Assembly (NCBI GenBank): GCA_041600415.1
Contig: JBFIKF010000005.1
Span: 62,001 to 126,000 of the forward strand
DNA length: 64,000 bases
Origin: JBFJKD01 sp041600415
Lineage (GTDB): Bacteria; Pseudomonadota; Gammaproteobacteria; Pseudomonadales; Porticoccaceae
Direction of reading: 5' to 3'
Of this stretch, positions 17,901-24,839 are shown in pieces; within the stretch, counting starts at the first letter, position 1; every line of letters starts with the position of its first letter. Both the position numbers and the translations under genes were made by a program. The notes below the pieces were generated by a model. The model was not told the DNA's origin. It ran no database searches and was given only the letters and a program-made list of their open reading frames with translations.

Positions 17901-20020
17901 AGACTGATTTGGCCATAGTCAATAATTCCGGTTCCGGCGCAGTTGCAGCGCCGGGGGCCAGCACAGTGAGCCTGTCCACATTGCTCACCGGCCTCGGTAC
18001 TCCGGTGCTGGTGATACTGGTGTTGGCGATGTTGATTTTGCCGTTGCCCGCTTTCATGCTGGATTTGCTCTTCACGTTCAATATTGCCCTGTCCCTGGTG
18101 GTGTTGCTGGCGGCGGTGTACACCTCGCGCCCACTCGAATTTGCCGTATTTCCAACGGTGCTACTGGTCACTACGCTAATGCGGCTGGCCCTTAATATTG
18201 CCTCCACCCGAGTGGTTCTGTTGGAGGGTCATCAGGGAACAGATGCGGCCGGCAAAGTCATTCAGGCATTTGGCGAATTTGTGGTGGGCGGCAATTACGC
18301 GGTGGGACTGGTGGTGTTTGCGATTCTGGTTATCATCAATTTTGTGGTGGTGACCAAAGGTGGTGGGCGTATTTCCGAAGTGACTGCGCGCTTCACGTTG
18401 GATGCCATGCCAGGCAAACAGATGGCCATTGACGCGGATTTGAATGCGGGACTTATTTCCCAGGACGAGGCTCGCGCGCGGCGCCGAGAAATTGCCAGTG
18501 AAGCGGATTTTTATGGCGCGATGGATGGCGCCAGCAAATTTGTACGCGGCGATGCGGTGGCGGGCATTTTAATTTTGCTGATCAATATTATCGGTGGTAT
18601 CGCCGTAGGCACCCTGCAGCACGACCTGTCATTTTCCCAGGCGACTCACAATTACGCGCTGTTGACCATCGGGGACGGCCTGGTGGCACAAATTCCCTCG
18701 TTAATGTTGTCTACCGCCGCCGCGTTGATGGTGACCCGCGTGTCCGCCGCCCAGGACATGGGCGCACAGGTTGTCTCGCAACTGTTTAGTAACCCGAAAG
18801 GCGCGGGTATCACCGCTGGCGTTATCGGTGCTCTGGGATTAGTTCCGGGCATGCCCAATACCGTGTTCCTGTTGTTGGCAGCAGGGCTTGGACTGGTGGC
18901 TCTGGTAACTTCCCGCAACATGCGGGTTGCGGCACAGCCCCCGGTGGAGAAAGTTAAGGAAGAGAGTCCGGAAGTTAAAGAATTGACCTGGGAGGATGTG
19001 GGTCAGGTGGATATTATCGGTCTGGAAGTTGGCTACCGCATTATTTCCCTGGTGGACAAAACTCAGGGCGGCGAATTACTTGGGCGCATCAAGGGTGTGC
19101 GCAAAAAACTGTCCCACGATCTCGGATTTTTAATTCAACCGGTGCATATTCGCGATAATCTGGAGCTGCAGCCCAATGGCTATCGCATTACTTTGCTCGA
19201 CATCCCTGTCGGCGAAGCCGAAGTGCACCCGGGCAAGCTGTTGGCAATCAACCCTGGTCAGGTGTTTGGCAACATACCCGGTATTCCCACCAAAGATCCG
19301 TCGTTTGGTCTCGACGCGATATGGGTTGAACCTGGTCAGCGGGAAGAAGCACAAACCCTGGGCTACACCGTGGTGGATTGCAGCACGGTGGTGGCCACCC
19401 ATCTCAGCGAGTTGATCAAAAAACACGCCTACGAATTATTGGGTCACGATGAAGTTCAGCAACTTCTCGACGGTCTGGCGAAAACATCCCCCAAGCTGGT
19501 GGAGAACCTGGTGCCGAAAACATTGCCCCTCGGTGTAGTGGTTAAAGTTTTGCAGAACCTTCTGGAAGAAGCTGTACCCATTCGCGACGTGCGTACCATT
19601 GCCGAATCTTTGGCGGAGCACGCTGGCAAGAGTCAAGATCCCGACGCACTGACGGCCCAGGCGAGAATAGCTTTAAGCCGCACCATATTCCAGCAGGTCA
19701 GTGGCGCCGCGGCGGAACTCGAAGTAATGACCTTCGAACATGATCTGGAACAGTTGTTGCATGAGTCTGTGCAGGGCGCTGCGGCCACCGGTAGTCTGGA
19801 GCCCGGCCTCGCGGCGAGCATGTTGCGCCAGATCGCCGAGGGCGCACAGCGCCAGAGCGCAGCGGGACGCACGGCAGTTTTATTAGTGTCCACGGCGGTT
19901 AGATCCTGGTTGTCGCGCCTGGTGCGCGGGGCCAACCCGGACCTGCAAGTACTGTCCTACGAGGAGGTACCCGGCAACAAGCAGGTGCGAGTGATCGCTA
20001 CTATTGGCCGGGGTAATTAA
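17897..20020 (+). CDS. flhA: FlhA, export gate ring
   Basis: 707 aa. About eight N-terminal membrane helices (25-330) include the conserved FHIPEP-family loop (VTKGGGRISEVTARFTLD). A large cytosolic ring domain (about 360-695) binds substrates and chaperones. The overlap with flhB suggests it extends the fliL operon; in P. aeruginosa flhA lies in a separate operon. Confidence 0.96.
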   Translation: MKTDLAIVNNSGSGAVAAPGASTVSLSTLLTGLGTPVLVILVLAMLILPLPAFMLDLLFTFNIALSLVVLLAAVYTSRPLEFAVFPTVLLVTTLMRLALNIASTRVVLLEGHQGTDAAGKVIQAFGEFVVGGNYAVGLVVFAILVIINFVVVTKGGGRISEVTARFTLDAMPGKQMAIDADLNAGLISQDEARARRREIASEADFYGAMDGASKFVRGDAVAGILILLINIIGGIAVGTLQHDLSFSQATHNYALLTIGDGLVAQIPSLMLSTAAALMVTRVSAAQDMGAQVVSQLFSNPKGAGITAGVIGALGLVPGMPNTVFLLLAAGLGLVALVTSRNMRVAAQPPVEKVKEESPEVKELTWEDVGQVDIIGLEVGYRIISLVDKTQGGELLGRIKGVRKKLSHDLGFLIQPVHIRDNLELQPNGYRITLLDIPVGEAEVHPGKLLAINPGQVFGNIPGIPTKDPSFGLDAIWVEPGQREEAQTLGYTVVDCSTVVATHLSELIKKHAYELLGHDEVQQLLDGLAKTSPKLVENLVPKTLPLGVVVKVLQNLLEEAVPIRDVRTIAESLAEHAGKSQDPDALTAQARIALSRTIFQQVSGAAAELEVMTFEHDLEQLLHESVQGAAATGSLEPGLAASMLRQIAEGAQRQSAAGRTAVLLVSTAVRSWLSRLVRGANPDLQVLSYEEVPGNKQVRVIATIGRGN

Positions 20021-20164
20021 GGGACAGATACGCAAATGTTAGATGCCGTAACCCGGACAATTGTGGCCCACAGGGGCGCACACAAAGATAGAGCAAATCA
20101 GCTATGCACAGGCACACGCTGCATGACCGGTACGAAGTGAGTAGCGTTGGAGGAATAAGCGACG

Positions 20165-21343
20165 ATGAAAATTAAACGGTTTATTGGTAACGATATGCGC
20201 CACGCGTTGCGGGCAGCGAGAGACGCACTGGGCGCGGAGGCGGTGATGCTGTCCAACCGCGTGGTGGCTGAGGGCGTTGAAATTACGGTGGCCGTTGATT
20301 ACGACGAAGAAGCCATCGCAAACATGCCGACTAGCGACGACCATCTGGACGGCATTGCGCGGCACGCGGATGCCACCCACCGGCAAGCGATATCCGCTGC
20401 GTCCACCGGCCCGGACGTGTTGGCGGATATGCGTCGCGAGTTATCGGATTTGCGCGGTATGCTGGAAGGAGAGCTGTCCCAGTTGTCGTGGCGGGAAATG
20501 GCGCGTCAACAACCGTTACGGGCGGCCCTGGTGGCGCGTTTGCAAGGCTTGGGACTGAGTCGCGATTTGTGCATGCAGATTGCCAAACAGGCGGCCACTG
20601 GTTCCGATCTTAAAGAAGCCTGGAAAAATGCATTGCGTAAACTCGCGTCGATGGTGATCGAGGGCGGGGAAGACATTCTCGAACAGGGTGGTGTGATTGC
20701 CATTGTCGGGTCGACCGGGGTCGGCAAAACCACAACCGTTGCCAAGCTGGCTGCGCGGTTTGCGCTGCGCAACGGTCGCAAACAGGTCGGGTTGATCAGT
20801 ACCGACTGTTTTCGTATTGGGGGCCAGGAGCAGCTGGATACGTTTGGTCGCATTATCGGTGTGCCGGTACTGTCCGCCAACAGTGCCGACAATCTTGCCA
20901 GAGCAATTGAAGAGTTAAAGGGACGTAAGCTGATTTTGATCGATACCGCTGGCATGAGTCAGCGCGACATGGGGTTGGCACAACAGTTCGCCACGCTGCG
21001 CGGCGCGGGTCGCGATGTTAAAACGTATTTAACCCTGTCGGCGACGTCGCAGCGGGCCATCACCGACGAAGTGGTAAAAACATTTAGTAAGGTGCCGTTG
21101 GCGGGTGCAATTATTACCAAGACGGACGAAACCGCCAGTCTGGGACCCGTGCTGTCGATTCTGGTTAGTCGTAAATTGCCGGTGTCTTATATCGGTAACG
21201 GCCAGCGGGTGCCGGAAGATATTCAGCCAGCACGTCGGGTCGATCTGGTAAAAAGTGCCCTCAAGTTAATGGAGCAAGTGGGCTGGGAGAGCCCCGCGCC
21301 GCCACCACTAAAAACCCGTGGGAGAACTACAGCCCATGGGTAG
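20165..21343 (+). CDS. flhF: FlhF, SRP-type GTPase for polar flagellum placement
   Basis: 392 aa. The basic N-terminus (MKIKRFIG) leads to an NG GTPase domain with P-loop GSTGVGKT (182-189), the DTAGMSQRD switch and the TKTDET specificity motif. FlhF recruits FliF to the cell pole, so the organism is expected to be polarly flagellated. A GGAGG ribosome-binding site lies upstream. The 144-base gap after flhA shows no clear promoter. Confidence 0.95.
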   Translation: MKIKRFIGNDMRHALRAARDALGAEAVMLSNRVVAEGVEITVAVDYDEEAIANMPTSDDHLDGIARHADATHRQAISAASTGPDVLADMRRELSDLRGMLEGELSQLSWREMARQQPLRAALVARLQGLGLSRDLCMQIAKQAATGSDLKEAWKNALRKLASMVIEGGEDILEQGGVIAIVGSTGVGKTTTVAKLAARFALRNGRKQVGLISTDCFRIGGQEQLDTFGRIIGVPVLSANSADNLARAIEELKGRKLILIDTAGMSQRDMGLAQQFATLRGAGRDVKTYLTLSATSQRAITDEVVKTFSKVPLAGAIITKTDETASLGPVLSILVSRKLPVSYIGNGQRVPEDIQPARRVDLVKSALKLMEQVGWESPAPPPLKTRGRTTAHG

Positions 21344-22211
21344 TAATGTCGCAACACTGGATCAGGCATCTGGCCTGCGCCGTATGACCCGATCCCATCC
21401 GATACGTGTGATTGCGATTGCCAGCGGCAAGGGCGGTGTTGGTAAAACCAACATCTCAGTGAACCTGGCTGCGGAATTTTCCCGGCTTGGGCGGCGAGTG
21501 ATGTTGATGGATGGCGATATGGGGCTCGCCAATGTCGATGTGCTGTTGGGTATTCATCCAGAGTACGATTTGCGCCACGTTATATCCGGGGAGCGCAGTC
21601 TCGAAGAAGTGATTATCAATGGTCCCGCCGGCATGCAAATTATTCCCGGGTCGTCGGGGGCTGCGCGTATGAGCCAGCTGAGTGCAACGGAACAGGCAGG
21701 GCTGATTCGCGCATTTAGTGAAATCAGTTTCCCGGCGGATATCCTCATCGTCGACACTGCGGCGGGTATTACCGACAACGTGACGACCTTTACCAAGGCG
21801 GCACAACAAGTCATCGTGGTGGTGTGCGACGAACCCGCTTCCATTACTGACGCCTATGCGCTGATCAAAGTGCTGAGTCGCGATCACGGTGTCAAGCAGT
21901 TTCACGTGCTCGCCAATATGACCCGTAACAACGCCCACGGTGAAGAGCTATTCGCCAAAATTGCCCGGGTCAGCGACCACTTTTTGTCAGTGCGTCTGGA
22001 GTACCTCGGCGCGCTGCCCTTTGACGAAGCGCTGCGCAAAGCGGTGCAACGCCAGATTCCGGTGGTCGAGTTATTCCCGCGCAGCAAGGTCACATTGGCG
22101 CTGCGGGAGGTCGTAAAACGCATTGATAATTGGCCGCTGCCAAATGGTGCCAGCGGCAATGTGGAGTTTTTCGTGGAGCGCTTGATCGAACTGGGCCATA
22201 AAGGGGATTGA
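21336..22211 (+). CDS. flhG: FlhG/FleN, MinD-like flagellar number regulator
   Basis: 291 aa ParA/MinD ATPase with the deviant Walker A KGGVGKT (32-38). The N-terminal DQASGLR (9-15) is the DQAxxLR motif that stimulates FlhF GTPase. It restrains flagellar number and, in Pseudomonas, inhibits FleQ. ATG 21336 was chosen over an in-frame GTG at 21318 because it places DQASGLR normally and has GGGAGA ten bases upstream. Confidence 0.95.
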   Translation: MGSNVATLDQASGLRRMTRSHPIRVIAIASGKGGVGKTNISVNLAAEFSRLGRRVMLMDGDMGLANVDVLLGIHPEYDLRHVISGERSLEEVIINGPAGMQIIPGSSGAARMSQLSATEQAGLIRAFSEISFPADILIVDTAAGITDNVTTFTKAAQQVIVVVCDEPASITDAYALIKVLSRDHGVKQFHVLANMTRNNAHGEELFAKIARVSDHFLSVRLEYLGALPFDEALRKAVQRQIPVVELFPRSKVTLALREVVKRIDNWPLPNGASGNVEFFVERLIELGHKGD

Positions 22212-22216
22212 CTGCA

Positions 22217-22927
22217 GTGAGTGGTGCAGCGGTGTATGCGAAGAGCGAAAAAGATCAGGGCGAGGCACTGATTAGAGAGCACATGTCCCTGGTAAATCGT
22301 ATCGCTCACCATCTCGCGGCGCGCTTGCCGGCCAGCGTTGAAGTAGACGATCTGATACAGACCGGCATGCTGGGCTTGCTCGATGCCGCTAAAAATTATA
22401 ACCCCGGCCGCGGGGCAAGTTTTGAGACCTATGCCGGCATACGCATTCGCGGTGCCATGCTAGACGAATTGCGGCGCTGCGATTGGGCGCCGCGCTCGGT
22501 ACAGCGTAAGGCGCGCCAGCTCGCCGAAGCGACGCGTGTCGTGGAAAACCAGAAACAGGGTCATGCCAGCGACGGTGAAGTGGCCGAGCAGCTGGGGCTG
22601 AATATTCAGGAGTTTCACGCTATGGCGCGTGATGCGTCGGTGTACCGCGTGGTGTGTTTTGAGACCGACGAAACATTGGATGTGGACGCTTACGGCGAAG
22701 CCGGTCCCGAGGAAGCCTTGCACAACAGCGCCTTTCATGGCGAACTGGCGCGGGGTATCAGTAACTTGCCGGAACGAGAAAAGCTGGTTATGTCCCTGTA
22801 CTACGACGAAGAGCTCAATTTGCGGGAAATTGGCGAGGTGCTGGGCGTCAGTGAATCCCGAGTCTGTCAAATCCACAACCAGGCTCTGAATCGACTGCGC
22901 GCGCGCCTGGCGAGCTGGGCAGGTTAA
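22217..22927 (+). CDS. fliA: FliA, flagellar sigma-28 factor
   Basis: 236 aa sigma factor with region 2 (EVDDLIQTGMLGLLDA, with FETYAGIRIRGAMLDELR) and region 4 HTH (NLREIGEVLGVSESRVCQIH). It transcribes late flagellar genes and is held by FlgM until hook completion. GTG 22217 has AGGGG ten bases upstream; an in-frame TTG at 22208 is too close to that site. It overlaps the flhG tail region. Confidence 0.95.
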   Translation: MSGAAVYAKSEKDQGEALIREHMSLVNRIAHHLAARLPASVEVDDLIQTGMLGLLDAAKNYNPGRGASFETYAGIRIRGAMLDELRRCDWAPRSVQRKARQLAEATRVVENQKQGHASDGEVAEQLGLNIQEFHAMARDASVYRVVCFETDETLDVDAYGEAGPEEALHNSAFHGELARGISNLPEREKLVMSLYYDEELNLREIGEVLGVSESRVCQIHNQALNRLRARLASWAG

Positions 22928-22967
22928 ACGCCATGTCGCGTGGCCATTGCAGGTGTTGGTGTAGTGC

Positions 22968-23732
22968 ATGAACGTTTGGGTAATTGCCAACCCCGCTAAA
23001 AATGCGGGTAAAACCACGACCTCCGTCACATTAGCGGGCGAACTGGTGAGTGAAGGCTCTTCAGTTTTGCTCATTGAAACCGATACACAGGGCAACATAC
23101 GTGCATTCTTCAAACGGGAGGAGGCGCCGGATGACGGTCTCCACAAACTGTTTGTCGGTGATATCGGCACGGATATCAGCGCCCTGTTCGTTGCGACCGG
23201 CGTTGACGAGTTGAGCGTAATGGCTGCTGGTGCAGCGCTGGAGGAAGTGTGTAACCGGCTGCTGTCGCAGCAGGGCAAAGGGCTGGTGTTAAAGGAGTTC
23301 CTGGCACAGTGTGAAGAGCGTTTCGACTATGTCCTGATTGACTGCTCGACACGCTTCGATCTGCTAATGGTCAACGCCCTTGCCGCCTGCGATATGTTGA
23401 TCGCGCCCGTGTCATGTGGTGACGATGATCATGGCGGACTCGATAACTTGTTGAAAACCGCGGCCATGGTGGGTCGCAGCCGGGCGCGGGACGTTGACGT
23501 GCTGGTGGTGCCGGTTAAGCACGACCCCAATACCGAAAACGCTGAAGACGTCATGGTGGCTCTGAAATTGCAGTTTGGCGATAAGTTATGGGAGGGGTTT
23601 ATCCCCGACGATCCCGGTTTTACCAGCGCGGCAGACGCAGGCAAGCCGTTATCCATACAGGAACCGTCCGCGCCGGGCGCGGTGGCCTACCGACAGTTGC
23701 GCGCCCATCTAAGTGCATCGAGCGCGGATTGA
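22968..23732 (+). CDS. ParA-like ATPase with altered deviant Walker A
   Basis: 254 aa ParA/MinD-family protein, 40 bases after fliA. Pseudomonas-type loci carry a ParA-like gene in the che block after fliA, used to position chemotaxis arrays. Here the usual KGGVGKTT reads AKNAGKTT (10-17): P-loop Lys15 is kept, but the signature lysine position is Ala10, with a lysine one place later (Lys11). Walker B-like DYVLIDCSTRF is present. The C-terminus (DDPGFTSAADAGKPLSI) is typical of chemotaxis-type ParA. No cheY, cheZ, cheA, cheB, motCD or cheW accompanies it. Confidence 0.8.
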   Translation: MNVWVIANPAKNAGKTTTSVTLAGELVSEGSSVLLIETDTQGNIRAFFKREEAPDDGLHKLFVGDIGTDISALFVATGVDELSVMAAGAALEEVCNRLLSQQGKGLVLKEFLAQCEERFDYVLIDCSTRFDLLMVNALAACDMLIAPVSCGDDDHGGLDNLLKTAAMVGRSRARDVDVLVVPVKHDPNTENAEDVMVALKLQFGDKLWEGFIPDDPGFTSAADAGKPLSIQEPSAPGAVAYRQLRAHLSASSAD

Positions 23733-23869
23733 AGATGCGGTTATAGCGCGAGCTTTTAGCGCCAAATCGATACACGGAAGGGCGCTATAGGTTCGGGAAA
23801 ATATATAGCGAATCGCATGTTATTGATGGTTCGTTATAACTGTCAGGTTATACAAGGGAGGGTCAGCAG

Positions 23870-24118
23870 ATGGTGGATAAAATTTTTGGTGGGCCAATGT
23901 CGTCTGCGTGGCCGCGCAGCCCTGATTCGCAGCAGCGCAAACGCAAGCGTCCTGCCGAGGGTGAAGTTGAGAATTCGAGCAACGATCAGGATCAGAAGCT
24001 CATGGAGAGTCTGGACAAGTCCGCTGGGTCAGCGGAGCAGGAGTCTTTATCTGGTGTCCGCGCCGCAGTCCCGCTGCCGGACACAGGCGCCTCTATCCAT
24101 ATCGACGAATACGTTTAA
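23870..24118 (+). CDS. Small charged protein of unknown function
   Basis: 82 aa, hydrophilic, no membrane segment. A Lys/Arg cluster (QQRKRKRPAEGE) at about 22-33 is followed by an acidic/Ser-rich middle and a C-terminus ending SIHIDEYV. GGGAGG precedes the ATG by about nine bases. A hairpin terminator lies 12 bases after the stop, so it is probably the last gene of the fliA-parA transcript. No family is recognised. The 137-base gap before it contains inverted repeats (TATAGCGC with GCGCTATA, AGCGCC with GGGCGCT). Confidence 0.55.
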   Translation: MVDKIFGGPMSSAWPRSPDSQQRKRKRPAEGEVENSSNDQDQKLMESLDKSAGSAEQESLSGVRAAVPLPDTGASIHIDEYV

Positions 24119-24130
24119 TGTTTGGCTGAC

Positions 24131-24169
24131 CAGGTTCTTTTTATGATAAAGACCCTGTTAGTTTACGTT
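24131..24169 (+). terminator. Terminator-like hairpin ending the flagellar locus
   Basis: CAGGTTCTTT (24131-24140) pairs with AAAGACCCTG (24148-24157) with one mismatch around a seven-base loop. A broken T-rich tail follows. It stands directly after the 82 aa gene and divides the flagellar locus from the accessory region. Confidence 0.55.
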
Positions 24170-24225
24170 TACGCCCATGCCCGATGGCCACCCGCCGCCT
24201 ACCCATCGCATATTTATTATGCTAA

Positions 24226-24261
24226 CCTCAGCCGAAATCTGCGCCTCAGCCGAAATCTGCG
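24226..24261. repeat. Perfect 18-bp tandem duplication
   Basis: CCTCAGCCGAAATCTGCG occurs twice, at 24226-24243 and 24244-24261, with no spacer and no mismatch. It lies in non-coding DNA between the flagellar locus and the TonB receptor gene. Function unknown; it may be recent slippage. Confidence 0.9.
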
Positions 24262-24839
24262 GACCAAAACAAACCGACGCCTGAGTCGGATAACGAACTG
24301 GCGTCAAAAAAGAGGGTGGCTGAGGATGGGTGCAACTTGAAATCCACCGGCTACGAACCGACGGGCAGCGCTCCACAGCCGATTCTTGGTAGCAGCTATA
24401 GATGGAGATGGACCTGTGTCACATGGGCTTGCCTTCAAGGATGATCCAAAGAGTTTTGCAGTAAGCCGCCCACAGATTCGTGCGGAAGGACTGAAAGCGC
24501 GGTGTTACTAAACATAAAATTATTGTTACCCAAGGGTAGACAGGTTATCCAAAATTGATTAGTGTGCGCCAAATGCTGTCAGTTGTTCACGAGTGCTGCC
24601 TCGTAGTCCGGTGAACAAACGGGGCTGGTTGCAAGCCAATCGGGCAAAGGCAAGTCAAGGGCGCCCCGCCCGGGTGCGGGTGCCAAAGATATAAAAAGAT
24701 AGTAAGTAGCAAGAAAAATCGAAATAGAACCTGTTGAAAAAGAAAGTAAAAAAGCCAAAAAATAGTAAGAAAGCAAAATAGATAGATAGAAAGTGCAGGA
24801 CAATAGAAAAACTTATAAATAACAACGGGGGTTAGCGAC
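24262..24839. other. Gene-free leader region of the TonB receptor gene
   Basis: I see no credible gene here. A GC-rich stretch near 24660-24684 can fold as an imperfect hairpin. From about 24687 to 24828 the plus strand is extremely A-rich and purine-biased, with repeated AGATAGTAAG-like and GAAAG words. It ends in GGGGG nine bases before the receptor ATG. It is probably the mRNA leader of the receptor; no known riboswitch consensus was recognised. Confidence 0.5.

Noticed and set aside
24122..24376. 72 aa frames on both strands around the 18-bp duplication
   Set aside because: Composition follows the repeat, no ribosome-binding site, and they overlap the terminator-like hairpin region.
24600..24839. 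Possible cobalamin or c-di-GMP riboswitch before the TonB receptor gene
   Set aside because: The conserved core letters of neither class could be found; only a GC hairpin and an A-rich stretch are visible.
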